DNA from: Candidatus Calditenuaceae archaeon
Lineage (GTDB): Archaea > Thermoproteota > Nitrososphaeria_A > Caldarchaeales > Calditenuaceae
DNA length: 64,000 nucleotides
NCBI GenBank assembly: GCA_025059595.1
Contig: JANXDI010000029.1
Coordinates: 62,001 to 126,000, forward strand
Direction: 5' to 3'
Shown in pieces: positions 47,318 through 56,167 of the stretch (the first letter of the stretch is position 1; the number at the start of each line of letters is the position of its first letter). The translations under genes were made by a program, and so were the position numbers. The notes beneath the pieces were generated by a model. The model made no database searches, was not told the DNA's origin, and saw only the letters and a list, made by a program, of their open reading frames with translations.

Positions 47318-48718
47318 CTATAGGTAAGGTGCTACGCCGCTTCTCAAGTAGGGGACGAAATTGATTATCGTGAGTGCTATGTGGAGGATTCCTTTGAGGT
47401 AGTCCTCTAGGGAGATGCTCTCGTCTGGTGCATGAATGTTTGAGCGGTGGTCGCCAATTCCAGCAGCGACGCAGGGCGTCCCTAAAAAATCTGTTACAAG
47501 ATACATGGGCCCTGAACCTGGTGATGATGGATATACAAGTGGCTTGACTCCGTGAGCGGCCTCCGCCGTCATCTTGACAAGCTCAACGAACGGTTCACTC
47601 GGGCTTGTCCTCGCAGCCGGATATCCCTTCTCGAGGGGCCTCACCGAGACTCTCCCGCCGCTCACCCGCTCGACATGCTTAATGATAAGTTCCAAGATTT
47701 TCTCAGGCCTCATTCGCGGCACGAGTCTGACGTCAATCTTGGCATATGCCGTGTTAGGCAGGACTGTTTTTGAGCCTGGGCCCGTATAGCCTGAATTGAG
47801 GCCGCAAACATTGATGCATGGCATCATCGTGAGGTCGGTGAACAACTCCTTCAGAGGCTTTCTCGAAATCAAACCATCTTCTCCAGCGACTGCCCTAATC
47901 TCAGACTCGGCTGAACCAAGCTCGTCAAGCAGCGCTAACGTCTCACTGTCCGGCTTCTCCACATCATCGTAAAAACCGTCAACAGTTACTAGCCCCTCCC
48001 TGTTCCTCAGTGTGGAGATGACGTGGACGAGTTCAAGGGCCGGGTTTCTGACGATGGCTCCCCAAGATGAGTGTAGGTCCGGCCTCTTCTCAGTTGCGTG
48101 AATCTCTAAATAGAGTATGCCCTTTGCGCCGAGGTAGATGAGGGGCCTGCCCTCCGGGCTAGACCCACCCATCTCCCAAAGGCAGGCATCAGCGCTCAGC
48201 GAATCCCTGTGATTTTTGAAGAATTTCTCGAGGTTGGGGCTCCCTATCTCCTCTTCGCCCTCAACCAAGAACTTGATATTTAGAGGCACTTCTCCGACTG
48301 AATCCATGAGAAGGTCGATGGCGCATAGCCTTGCAGCCAAGTTACCCTTGTTATCGCAGGCTCCTCGAGCATAGATTCTTCCATCCCTGATGGATGGCTT
48401 GAAAGGGTCTGACGTCCATTTTTCGATTGGGTCCGGTGGCTGGACATCGTAGTGATTGTAGATGAGGAGGGTGCCGTGCCTCTCCTCCCTTAGCTCCCCC
48501 CATACGGCCGGATAGCCATTAAACTCTCTGAATATCTCAACCCTTAAACCTGCTCTCTCTAAGGCACGAGCCACACGTTCAGGAGCCTCATCCATACCCT
48601 CCCCAGTCGCCGAGACGCTCGGAAAACTCAACATCTCCTTCAAAACTTCGAGATATTCATCACGCTTCTCGATTATACGGTTTCTAAACCTCTCAGTAAT
48701 CTCTCCCATCGCGGGCAT
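47318..48718 (-). CDS. M20-family peptidase/deacylase
   Basis: 466 residues from the ATG at 48718 (or 463 from 48709). Metal motifs: IYNHYDVQPPD, RGACDNKGN, EGEEEIGSPN with the catalytic Glu, and IGDHRSNIHAPDE near the C-terminus. The dimerisation insert lies in the middle (residues about 190-320). This ArgE/DapE/CPG2 group removes acyl groups from amino acids or cleaves dipeptides; the PGSGPMYLV-type loop and length fit a dipeptidase-like member. The frame is open to 48811, but the extra 31 residues are hydrophobic without family likeness, and a TTAAGA element sits about 30 bp before 48718. Confidence 0.88.
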   Translation of the reverse strand: MPAMGEITERFRNRIIEKRDEYLEVLKEMLSFPSVSATGEGMDEAPERVARALERAGLRVEIFREFNGYPAVWGELREERHGTLLIYNHYDVQPPDPIEKWTSDPFKPSIRDGRIYARGACDNKGNLAARLCAIDLLMDSVGEVPLNIKFLVEGEEEIGSPNLEKFFKNHRDSLSADACLWEMGGSSPEGRPLIYLGAKGILYLEIHATEKRPDLHSSWGAIVRNPALELVHVISTLRNREGLVTVDGFYDDVEKPDSETLALLDELGSAESEIRAVAGEDGLISRKPLKELFTDLTMMPCINVCGLNSGYTGPGSKTVLPNTAYAKIDVRLVPRMRPEKILELIIKHVERVSGGRVSVRPLEKGYPAARTSPSEPFVELVKMTAEAAHGVKPLVYPSSPGSGPMYLVTDFLGTPCVAAGIGDHRSNIHAPDESISLEDYLKGILHIALTIINFVPYLRSGVAPYL

Positions 48719-48831
48719 AGAAAGCCCATACCCCCCGATAAGTCTTAAGCCCCCCAGGATAAGCAGTTCCACCTGAAACTGTAGTAATGATATATATGGG
48801 GGCGACCGCACATTTATATAGGAAGGCGCCT

Positions 48832-49188
48832 TTGCCGAGGCTTCGCACAGGAACCGTGATAGTCGGATATTATGCTCAGAAGATACGGAAGATTCTCTAC
48901 GCGCAGAATAGGGAATTGATAAAGACCGGCCAGCTAGGGGCGTCCGAGGTAGCGAGGGCTGCTGGTGAGTTGAACCAGAGGCTATATGTTGCGCTGGTCG
49001 AGAGGCTGGTTCTCTCTAAGGGTGATATCGTGCGTGTAGAGATTAACTACGATATTGTGGGCGACAGGGTCGTGTGGGATTTGGGCTCTCTCCGTTTGAA
49101 CGTCTATAGGAGAGTCGACCCCGACACAGTCGATGCTGCCCTTAAGGCCATGCGTCAGGAAAAGTTGCCGGTTGAGGCTGGTGGATGA
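48832..49188 (+). CDS. Archaeal conserved protein, resembles DUF2258
   Basis: 118 residues from the TTG at 48832. RTGTVIVGYYAQKIRKILYA, then ASEVARAAGELNQRLYVALVERL and KGDIVRVEINYDIVGDRV, ending SLRLNVYRR. This alpha/beta layout recalls the archaeal DUF2258 family as I remember it; that assignment is tentative. The frame extends to 48787, but a TATA element (CATTTATATA, 48811-48820) lies inside that extension, so the later start is preferred. It overlaps the ThiN-domain regulator by 4 bases (ATGA), suggesting a shared job. Function unknown. Confidence 0.7.
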   Translation: MPRLRTGTVIVGYYAQKIRKILYAQNRELIKTGQLGASEVARAAGELNQRLYVALVERLVLSKGDIVRVEINYDIVGDRVVWDLGSLRLNVYRRVDPDTVDAALKAMRQEKLPVEAGG

Positions 49189-50126
49189 GGCCGCCCGAGG
49201 AGGTTCTCTTAAGGTTTCTGCTCCCCAACATCAGGGGATTACTGGCACACGCGCTGAGGGAGAGAGGCTACAGCCAGCCGAGAATCGCTAACATTCTTGG
49301 TGTGAGTCAAGCGGCAGTCAGTGGCTATTTGTCGAGGGGCTCCTCTAACTATTTTGAAAGGCTCAAGGGCTTCGGAATTCCTGAAGAAGAGATTGGCATG
49401 TTAATCGGTTCCCTAGTGAGCGCGACTTCAGAGGGGCCGCCTCAAGTCACACAGGTTCTGCATATGGCTTGGAGAAGGATGCTCTCCAGCGGCTACATAT
49501 GCAGGTTACACCGAAGGCTCTACCCTGAGTTGCAGGATTGCGAGATTTGTCTGAGCATCGAGACTAAATTGCCCCTAGAGAGGGAGAAGATTCTGGAGGG
49601 GCTGAGACTAGCAGCCGAGGCATTGGAGCGCTCACCAGAGCTCCTCATTCTATACCCGGAGGTCTCAATCAATATCGCGATGGCTATTGAAAACGCCTCC
49701 AGTTTAAACGACGTAGCCGCCTTCCCTGGGAGAATAGTCCGCGTCGGAGGGAAGATTGTTCCAGTCAGTAAGCCAGCTTTCGGTGCCTCGAGACATCTCG
49801 CCTCAATCCTCTTGGGCGCAATAAGGGTTGAGCCGAGACTTAGATGTGTGATGAACCTAAAGCTTGTCAAGGGAGTCGAAGAAGCCATTAAAGAAGCGGG
49901 TTTTTCCGCGATAAGCATAGAGCCGATAAACCGGGTGAGGAGCGAGGACGACGTAGTCTTCGACGTAATAGAGGCCCTGAAGAGGAGACCTGACGTGGAT
50001 GTGGTGCTTGACCAAGGGGGTGTGGGATTGGAGCCTGCAATCTACATCTTCGGGACAACCCCCATGGAGGTTGTGAACAAAGCCATAAGCATCGCGAGGA
50101 AGCTAAGCAGCCATAGGTCTCGATGA
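49185..50126 (+). CDS. HTH-ThiN transcriptional regulator (ThiR-like)
   Basis: 313 residues. N-terminal helix-turn-helix: LRERGYSQPRIANILGVSQAAVSGYLSRG (residues about 24-52), a xenobiotic-response-type HTH. A middle segment carries CRLHRRLYPELQDCEIC. The C-terminal ThiN domain (about 150-310) has NIAMAIENASSLNDVAAFPGRIV, FGASRHLASILLGAIR and DQGGVGLEPAIYIFGTTPMEVV. ThiN acts as a thiamine phosphate synthase when fused to ThiD; fused to HTH it is the archaeal thiamine-pathway repressor that senses the phosphate. It probably controls thiamine genes, including thiL at 34037 or others outside. ATG at 49185, coupled to the preceding small gene. Confidence 0.87.
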   Translation: MRPPEEVLLRFLLPNIRGLLAHALRERGYSQPRIANILGVSQAAVSGYLSRGSSNYFERLKGFGIPEEEIGMLIGSLVSATSEGPPQVTQVLHMAWRRMLSSGYICRLHRRLYPELQDCEICLSIETKLPLEREKILEGLRLAAEALERSPELLILYPEVSINIAMAIENASSLNDVAAFPGRIVRVGGKIVPVSKPAFGASRHLASILLGAIRVEPRLRCVMNLKLVKGVEEAIKEAGFSAISIEPINRVRSEDDVVFDVIEALKRRPDVDVVLDQGGVGLEPAIYIFGTTPMEVVNKAISIARKLSSHRSR

Positions 50127-50145
50127 ATTCAGGCCCCCCGCCCAT

Positions 50146-51105
50146 TTAGGCGGAGGATATTCTACTCAGAATATCGCAGAGAGACTCGGTTAAGGACTCC
50201 TTCAACATCCTAGCAGTTACAGCGCCCTGCCGCCAATCAGCCAAGAACTCCTCGAAACTTAGGTAAGCCCTTCCCCCAACCTCAAGGCGACCAAGCCAGG
50301 GAAAGACAACCCGCTCAACAAGCATGATTAGAGGATTGTTCTCCGCCTCCCGCTCCGGACAAAAAGCCTGATAAATTTTCTCAGAAATCTCCTTCTCTCC
50401 GTCGTCGAGGAATATGGCATTGTTGAGGCTTTTCGACATCTTAGCCTTTCCGTCGAGACCAAGAATTATCGGTGTGTGGATAGCGACTGGCTTCGTGTAG
50501 CCGAGCTTTCTGAGATACTCTCGTGCCATCACGTGAATCTTTCTCTGGTCCATCCCCCCCACAGCGACGTTAATGCCCAAATAACCAATGTCTAGGCACT
50601 GCATCAAGGCGTAAATTTCAGACCCCACTTTATACATCACATCTCTCTTACTGATGGTATCCATTGCTTTTCTGGCCTCTGAGGCCGTCACGAGCTTTGA
50701 AAGCCGCATCAGTTCCGTGACGTATCTGGCGTTAAGCTGGTAGCTCGATCCATAAACAAACTCCACATCAGAGTCTTTGACACCCTTAGCCCTCACCAGC
50801 TTTTGTAGGAGCTCTTGGTTCCTCTTCGCAATCTCTTGAAGCTGGTCAAGCTCTCCCTTATCATTCAACCAGCCGTGAATATCTGCTAGGAGGAAGATTG
50901 TCTTGAACCCCGCCTTGGCAAGCCGTATCAAAGGCTCACAGGCGACGAGTGTCCCTAAGTGCAGAACGTTGCTAGGCTCAATCCCGATGTAGGCGCGGAC
51001 CTTTCTCTCATTAATGAGTGTGAGAAGCTCCTCCTCCGTCAGAACCTCCACCGAGGCGTCGCTGACTAACCGCGCCACCTCCTCGGGTGAGACCGTTATC
51101 TCCAT
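50146..51105 (-). CDS. tyrS: Tyrosyl-tRNA synthetase
   Basis: 319 residues, archaeal/eukaryotic TyrRS size. IGIEPSNVLHLGTLV is the HIGH-like loop, YVTELMRLSKLVTASEA and YALMQCLDIGYLGINVAVGGMDQRKIH shape the tyrosine pocket, and LDGKAKMSKSLNNAIFLDD carries KMSKS intact. It charges tRNA-Tyr. No extra C-terminal RNA-binding domain is present, as in other archaea. ATG at 51105, with GATATATAGC (51131-51140) 31 bp upstream. The 3' end is 19 bp from the stop of the convergent ThiN regulator gene. Confidence 0.95.
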   Translation of the reverse strand: MEITVSPEEVARLVSDASVEVLTEEELLTLINERKVRAYIGIEPSNVLHLGTLVACEPLIRLAKAGFKTIFLLADIHGWLNDKGELDQLQEIAKRNQELLQKLVRAKGVKDSDVEFVYGSSYQLNARYVTELMRLSKLVTASEARKAMDTISKRDVMYKVGSEIYALMQCLDIGYLGINVAVGGMDQRKIHVMAREYLRKLGYTKPVAIHTPIILGLDGKAKMSKSLNNAIFLDDGEKEISEKIYQAFCPEREAENNPLIMLVERVVFPWLGRLEVGGRAYLSFEEFLADWRQGAVTARMLKESLTESLCDILSRISSA

Positions 51106-51130
51106 TCCAGAGCTTAGCCTAGCCGGGCGG

Positions 51131-51140
51131 GCTATATATC
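51131..51140 (-). promoter_or_regulatory. TATA box for tyrS
   Basis: GATATATAGC on the minus strand, centred about 31 bp before the ATG at 51105. Leaderless or near-leaderless initiation is expected. Confidence 0.55.
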
Positions 51141-51329
51141 CTAGCTTAACCGGTGAGCTTCCATTCTATCAGCTATGCACTGCTAAAAGCCCCTTCAAAT
51201 CGGTCCGCATGGCCAATAGGCTTTAATTCAACAAAAAAGGGAGGCTTTCGGGGTGGCGTCGCTGTATTATTATATGGGTTATAGCGGATAAATTATATGA
51301 GGCTCACGTAGTGGGCCCAGCCTGGTGGT

Positions 51330-53993
51330 TTGACTTTGGGCGTGAAGCTGGGTGAGTATCCTGTGAAGAGGATAGTTAAACGTGATGGGCGAGTGGTGGA
51401 TTTTGACTCTCGCCGAATCCGTGAGGCGATTAAGAAAGCGATGCTCTCGGTTGACAAATATGATGAGAATCTTCTTGACAGAGTTGTCGAGTATGTTCTT
51501 CAGGTTATTGCTGAGAAGTACGGCGCTGCTCGTACTCCACATGTTGAGGATGTTCAAGACATAGTTGAGTTAGCTCTAGTTAGGTTTGACCTCTACGAGG
51601 TTGCTAAGTCCTACATCCTGTACAGGAAGCAGAGGGAGCGAGTCAGGAAGGAGAAGATGCTCATTCTGGAGACGGATTATTTGGATGAGGTTGACAAGAG
51701 GTTTTCTGGCAACGCGCTTAGACTGATGGCAAGCAGGTATCTGTTGAAGAACGAGGAGGGTAGGCTTGCGGAGCGGCCAAAGCAACTATTTCAGAGAGTC
51801 GCTGCCCTCATAGTTATCCCCGACATCCTCTACGACCCCCTCATCTTCGACGTTGAGGCAAAGCAGAAGCCCCATCCCCAAGAATCGTTCAGCCCAGACT
51901 CATGGGCAGGGAAGATAGGGCTCGGGAAAGATAGCGAGGGGTACCACGTTTACTGGAATAAATGGCACTTAGAGAGGATGAAGAAGCTTTACGACAACCT
52001 TAACGCCCAAGGCTGCATGAGGCATCCTTGGAGCGTCTTCTGGGAGATGCTTCTTGCTGGAACCTTCGACCATCACTACCAAGACTACCTCAACTACTAT
52101 AACTTGATGGTTGAAAAGAAGTTCATGCCAAATAGCCCGACGCTCTTCAACGCCGGAGCTAGGCTCGGACAGCTCTCAGCCTGCTTCGTACTTCCCATAG
52201 AGGATAATATCGAGTCGATAATGAGGGCCGCGACGGAGGCTGCGATAATCTTCAAAAGCGGGGGTGGAATAGGTATAAACTATTCGAAGCTTAGGCCGGA
52301 GGGTGATGTCGTCTTCTCAACTTCAGGCGTCGCCTCCGGCCCTGTGACGTTTATGCGTATCATAGACACTGTAACCGAGGTCGTTAAACAGGGCGGTAAG
52401 AGAAGGGGAGCCAACATGGGTATTCTCGAGGTCTGGCACCCCGATATCGAGAAGTTCATTAGAGCAAAGGAGCGCGAAGGTGTCCTCGAGAACTTCAACG
52501 TAAGCGTTCTTATAGACGACAAATTCATCGAGTGTTTAGAAGGTGACATCCCTTACGAGCTGAGAAATCCGCGCGACGAAAAGGTCTGGGGAGCTAAGAG
52601 CCCGTCCCACCTCTTCCACCTTATAGCCGAGATGGCGTGGAAGACGGCGGACCCTGGAGTCCTATATCTTGAGAACATCAATAGGAGAAATCCCCTCAGG
52701 AAAGTCTTAGGCGACATCAGGTCAACAAACCCCTGCGGAGAGGAGCCCCTTTATGAATACGAGTCTTGTAACTTAGGCTCAGTCAACCTCTACGCTTTTG
52801 TTAGGGTCGCCGAAGGGCGTAGGGAGGTAGATTGGGATGGGCTTCAAGAGGCAGTCAAGATAGCATACAGGTTCCTCGACAACGTGATTGACGTGAACAA
52901 CTATCCTCTTCCGAGTATAGATGAGATGTCTAAGAAGACTAGGAGAGTGGGTCTCGGGTTTATGGGTCTGGCCGACCTACTCTTCGCCCTCAGAGTTCCA
53001 TACAACAGTGAGGAGGGGTTCAAGCTCATGCAGAAGATAACGGAGTTCATAGCGTATCACGCTTACAGCGAGAGTATAGAAAGGGCGAAAAGCCGGGGAG
53101 TTTTTCCGCTCTACTGGCAGAGTAGCTACGTTAAGGGCCAGCTCCCTCTTGAGGGCTTTTATCACAGAGAGCTCTGGACGATGAATTGGGACAGAATAGC
53201 GGAGGCCGTTAGAACAATTGGAATACGCAACAGCTTCCTAATGTCGATCGCACCTACTGGAAGCATCTCCATGCTTGCAGACACGAGCTCGGGGCTAGAA
53301 CCTGTCTTCGCACTCCTGTACGAGAAGCACGTGACGGTTGGAGTTTTCCACTACATCGACCCAGAGTTCGAGAACTACCTGAAGGAGGCCGGCCTCTACA
53401 ACGAGCAGATATTCAAACTTGTCGCTGATAACGGCGGCTCAATCCAAGGGCTCGACGTCTTTGGAGAGGAGGCCAAGAAAGTTTTCGTCGTTGCTTATGA
53501 CATTCCTTGGTGGGACCACGTGAGGGCTCAGTACCACGTCGGCCTATGGGTTGACGCTGCTGTCAGTAAGACCATCAACATGCCGAGCTGGGTTACGGTT
53601 GAGGATGTCGAGAACGCCTACATTTTCGCCTACAAGCTCGGATTAAAGGGCATTACAATTTACAGGGACCTCTCGAAGTCGTCGCAGGTTCTCGTTACAC
53701 CTAGCCAGAGGGAGTCAAGATACATTACTCAGGTTGAGAACGACACTCTAGAAATTATGAAGAGACTTGGAATTGATGTTAAGCTTCCGTCTTCAAGTGT
53801 TTCTATGAAGGTTGGTAAGCAGCTTCAAGTCTCTGCGGCCTCTCTGGATGTCGAGCCTGTGGTTAGCTTGGAGGTGGGTAATGGTGGCGAGAAGTTCAGC
53901 AGTTGCCCGGAGTGTAGGGGGAAGAGTCTTGTCTGGCAGGAAGGATGTGTCAAATGCCTCGACTGTGGATGGACCAGCTGCGTAATCTCTTAA
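51330..53993 (+). CDS. Ribonucleoside-diphosphate reductase, adenosylcobalamin-dependent (class II)
   Basis: 887 residues. N-terminal ATP-cone (about 12-105: VKRIVKRDGRVVDFDSRRI), then the catalytic barrel with LGQLSACFVLPIEDN, the GGGIGINYSKLRP loop, STNPCGEEPLYEYESCNLGSVNL (radical-site Cys, Asn/Glu) and LMSIAPTGSISMLAD. The C-terminus has CPECRGKSLVWQEGCVKCLDCGW, a zinc-ribbon or redox-shuttle pair. It makes deoxynucleotides with adenosylcobalamin as the radical source, which requires B12; the CobY-like gene at 26077 agrees. No small (beta) subunit is nearby, as expected for class II. TTG at 51330 with ATAAATTATAT (51289-51299) upstream; GTG 51342 is an alternative. Confidence 0.93.
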   Translation: MTLGVKLGEYPVKRIVKRDGRVVDFDSRRIREAIKKAMLSVDKYDENLLDRVVEYVLQVIAEKYGAARTPHVEDVQDIVELALVRFDLYEVAKSYILYRKQRERVRKEKMLILETDYLDEVDKRFSGNALRLMASRYLLKNEEGRLAERPKQLFQRVAALIVIPDILYDPLIFDVEAKQKPHPQESFSPDSWAGKIGLGKDSEGYHVYWNKWHLERMKKLYDNLNAQGCMRHPWSVFWEMLLAGTFDHHYQDYLNYYNLMVEKKFMPNSPTLFNAGARLGQLSACFVLPIEDNIESIMRAATEAAIIFKSGGGIGINYSKLRPEGDVVFSTSGVASGPVTFMRIIDTVTEVVKQGGKRRGANMGILEVWHPDIEKFIRAKEREGVLENFNVSVLIDDKFIECLEGDIPYELRNPRDEKVWGAKSPSHLFHLIAEMAWKTADPGVLYLENINRRNPLRKVLGDIRSTNPCGEEPLYEYESCNLGSVNLYAFVRVAEGRREVDWDGLQEAVKIAYRFLDNVIDVNNYPLPSIDEMSKKTRRVGLGFMGLADLLFALRVPYNSEEGFKLMQKITEFIAYHAYSESIERAKSRGVFPLYWQSSYVKGQLPLEGFYHRELWTMNWDRIAEAVRTIGIRNSFLMSIAPTGSISMLADTSSGLEPVFALLYEKHVTVGVFHYIDPEFENYLKEAGLYNEQIFKLVADNGGSIQGLDVFGEEAKKVFVVAYDIPWWDHVRAQYHVGLWVDAAVSKTINMPSWVTVEDVENAYIFAYKLGLKGITIYRDLSKSSQVLVTPSQRESRYITQVENDTLEIMKRLGIDVKLPSSSVSMKVGKQLQVSAASLDVEPVVSLEVGNGGEKFSSCPECRGKSLVWQEGCVKCLDCGWTSCVIS

Positions 53994-54006
53994 GAGTGGC
54001 CGGATA

Positions 54007-54016
54007 GGTATTTATC
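54007..54016 (+). promoter_or_regulatory. TATA box for the sugar epimerase gene
   Basis: GGTATTTATC is centred about 28 bp before the GTG at 54040, giving a leaderless mRNA. It separates the epimerase from the upstream reductase gene. Confidence 0.5.
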
Positions 54017-54032
54017 AAAAGAAACACCTCCC

Positions 54033-54039
54033 TTTTTTT
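54033..54039 (+). terminator. Possible T-run terminator of the ribonucleotide reductase gene
   Basis: Seven T residues, 40 bases after the reductase stop, preceded by no hairpin. Archaeal RNA polymerase often stops in such runs. It touches the GTG start of the next gene, whose own start point must be at or just beyond it, so the call is tentative. Confidence 0.3.
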
Positions 54040-54945
54040 GTGGGGCTTGTATTAGTTACGGGTTCTCGGGGCTTTATTGGGGCGAGTTTGTTGGAGTTCT
54101 TGGCTAGGAGAGGCCGGCGGGCTGTGGGGCTTGATATTGCGGATGGGGCCGAAATAAGGGCTAACATACTCTCCCTTGATGATGTATTATCTAAGCTCCA
54201 GAACAATAAGCCGGTCTACATAGTACATTCGGCCGCTGTGTCGAATCCACCGGCCTGCAGGCAAGACCCCCACATCTGCTTAAACACCAACGTTCTCGGG
54301 ACGGTAAATATGCTTGAGGCCGCCAGAAAATTAGATATTGAGAGGTTCATCTATCTTTCTTCAGCCAACGTCTACGGTGAGAGGCCACCGCTTCCAGTAA
54401 CTGAAGATAGTCCACTCGCTCCCCGCGCACTCTACGATTACTCTAAAGTCATAGCTGAGAGCTGCGTCGAGGCTTATAGACGCTTATACGGGGTGCCTAC
54501 AGTTATTCTCAGGTCTTGGAAGGTCTTCGGTGAGTATGACTCACCGAAGAGCGCCATTTCACGGTTCATAGACGCGTGCCTGAGAGGTGGAGAAATTACC
54601 CTCTTCAACGGGGGACGGGATGTCACAGACCCATACCACGTCGATAATCTGTGCCATGCTATCGATCTCGCCTTAGAGAATGACCAGGCTGTGGGCGAGA
54701 TTTTCAACATAGGTACGGGGAACGCTGTCTCCATCAGGCAACTGGCAGAGCTTATAGTGAAATTAACTTCCGCCACGACCGTGATAAGGGATGCGCCTCC
54801 AAGAAGCGCTGAGGAGGCTGAACCCATGATAAGTTATCCCTCAATCGAGAAGATTAAGCAGAAGTTAGGCTACCGGCCGATTGTCAGTCTTGAGGAGGGG
54901 CTGAGGAGGCAAATTACTTGGCGTCGCCGAGCCCTCGGTCTATGA
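54040..54945 (+). CDS. NAD-dependent epimerase/dehydratase (UDP-glucose 4-epimerase-like)
   Basis: 301 residues of the extended short-chain dehydrogenase family. LVTGSRGFIGASLLEFLARRG holds the NAD loop (GxxGxxG), YLSSANVYGE the catalytic Ser, and YDYSKVIAE the Tyr-x-x-x-Lys pair. The C-terminal VRxxxVSLEEGLRRQI-like end closes the substrate domain. It probably epimerises or dehydrates a nucleotide sugar for glycan or glycoprotein synthesis. It shares this general area with the phosphohexomutase at 974, but there is no direct link. GTG at 54040. The last 32 bases overlap the end of the convergent HD gene. Confidence 0.87.
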   Translation: MGLVLVTGSRGFIGASLLEFLARRGRRAVGLDIADGAEIRANILSLDDVLSKLQNNKPVYIVHSAAVSNPPACRQDPHICLNTNVLGTVNMLEAARKLDIERFIYLSSANVYGERPPLPVTEDSPLAPRALYDYSKVIAESCVEAYRRLYGVPTVILRSWKVFGEYDSPKSAISRFIDACLRGGEITLFNGGRDVTDPYHVDNLCHAIDLALENDQAVGEIFNIGTGNAVSIRQLAELIVKLTSATTVIRDAPPRSAEEAEPMISYPSIEKIKQKLGYRPIVSLEEGLRRQITWRRRALGL

Positions 54946-56113
54946 AGAACCTTTTAGCCCTCTCGCGGAGGATGTCATAATCTCCCACGCCTCGGTCGAC
55001 GTAAACCCTGACTATGTGGACTGGCTTAGACACCATCTCCAGTATATGAGACCTCGCCTCTCTCCTCTCTAGACCACCTTTCGCCTTTATCGTCAGCTCA
55101 GAGGGCCCATATTTCACAAGAGGAGGGATGGTTGAAGAATCCAGATAGATGTTTTTTGGGTGCAGGTTCAGCGCCTCCGCAAGTTCCTCTTCAAGCATTC
55201 TCCTCTCCTCGTGAGACCGTGGAGAAGCCGGTGAGGCGCCACCCTTACCTTCAAATATCATCTTTGGAAGAATCCTCCTCTTTAGCGCAACTATTCTGTC
55301 TCTCGACCTCGGGTTGTTTTTAAGCATGCACCAGACTGTGAAATCGTCAAGGTCGAGATAATTCTCGATTGAAATGTCTGTGAGTCTTGTCAGCTCTTCG
55401 CCGTATTCCTCTGCAGCCCTCAGGAGCTGTAACTGAGCTGCGCGGACCGCATGATGAAAATATATGTTGAGGAAGGAGTGGAGTCTCGCCACTGCAAGCT
55501 CCTCTAACACACCCCACCCCCTCTCATCGACGCAGACCTCGCCATCCTCGATTGTTGTTAGGTAGACGAGGCGCCTGACATCAATCACACCGTAAGTCGC
55601 TCCGGTGAAATAAGAGTCTCTGAGTAGAAAGTCTAGCCGGTCAACATCAATCGGCCCTGAGATGAGTTTGCTGAGCCTGTGTCCCCCCTCTAGGAGTCTG
55701 AGGAGCTCGGAGAGCGGTATCTCCGCATTCTCAATAGCCCTACTCAACTCTTCGTCGTCCTCGATTATTCTTCTGCCCATGGTCTCATGGTTCGCGCCTT
55801 CTCTAATTAGAAATTCTTCGAAGAGATGCGAGAAGGGTGTGTGACCTATGTCGTGAAGTAGGGCTGCAGCCTTTAGGAGGCGCGTCTCCTCCATGGCGAG
55901 GTTGAGGCTCTTAGCAAACTCCTCCGCGAGCACCATGGAGCCCAAAGAGTGGTCGAAGCGGGAGTGCCGGGCCCCTGGGTAAACGAGGTATGCGAGGGGG
56001 AGCTGGCTTATTCTTCGGAGCCTCTGAACTGCGAAAGTGTCAATCATTCTCAGCTCCCAATCTGAGAGCGTGATGTAGCCGTGAACTGGGTCCTTGATTA
56101 GCTTCAAATCCAT
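54914..56113 (-). CDS. SAMHD1-like HD-domain phosphohydrolase
   Basis: 399 residues. The N-terminus resembles SAMHD1/dNTPase proteins: IKDPVHGYITLSDWELRMID, QRLRRISQLPLAYLVYPGARHSRFDHSLG (first metal His at H50), LLHDIGHTPFSHLFEE (H87-D88 pair) and GPIDVDRLDFLLRDSYFTG (later metal Asp). The C-terminal half is less conserved. Such HD enzymes hydrolyse dNTPs or other phosphate esters and can limit nucleotide pools. Its proximity to the class II ribonucleotide reductase (51330) invites a nucleotide-balance role, by inference. ATG at 56113. The 3' end overlaps the convergent epimerase by 32 bases. Confidence 0.86.
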   Translation of the reverse strand: MDLKLIKDPVHGYITLSDWELRMIDTFAVQRLRRISQLPLAYLVYPGARHSRFDHSLGSMVLAEEFAKSLNLAMEETRLLKAAALLHDIGHTPFSHLFEEFLIREGANHETMGRRIIEDDEELSRAIENAEIPLSELLRLLEGGHRLSKLISGPIDVDRLDFLLRDSYFTGATYGVIDVRRLVYLTTIEDGEVCVDERGWGVLEELAVARLHSFLNIYFHHAVRAAQLQLLRAAEEYGEELTRLTDISIENYLDLDDFTVWCMLKNNPRSRDRIVALKRRILPKMIFEGKGGASPASPRSHEERRMLEEELAEALNLHPKNIYLDSSTIPPLVKYGPSELTIKAKGGLERREARSHILEMVSKPVHIVRVYVDRGVGDYDILRERAKRFFIDRGLGDAK

Positions 56114-56167
56114 GCCTTCTAAACCCCCCGACTATATCACAGTTTCCAACACCATAGGGTGGGTTTA

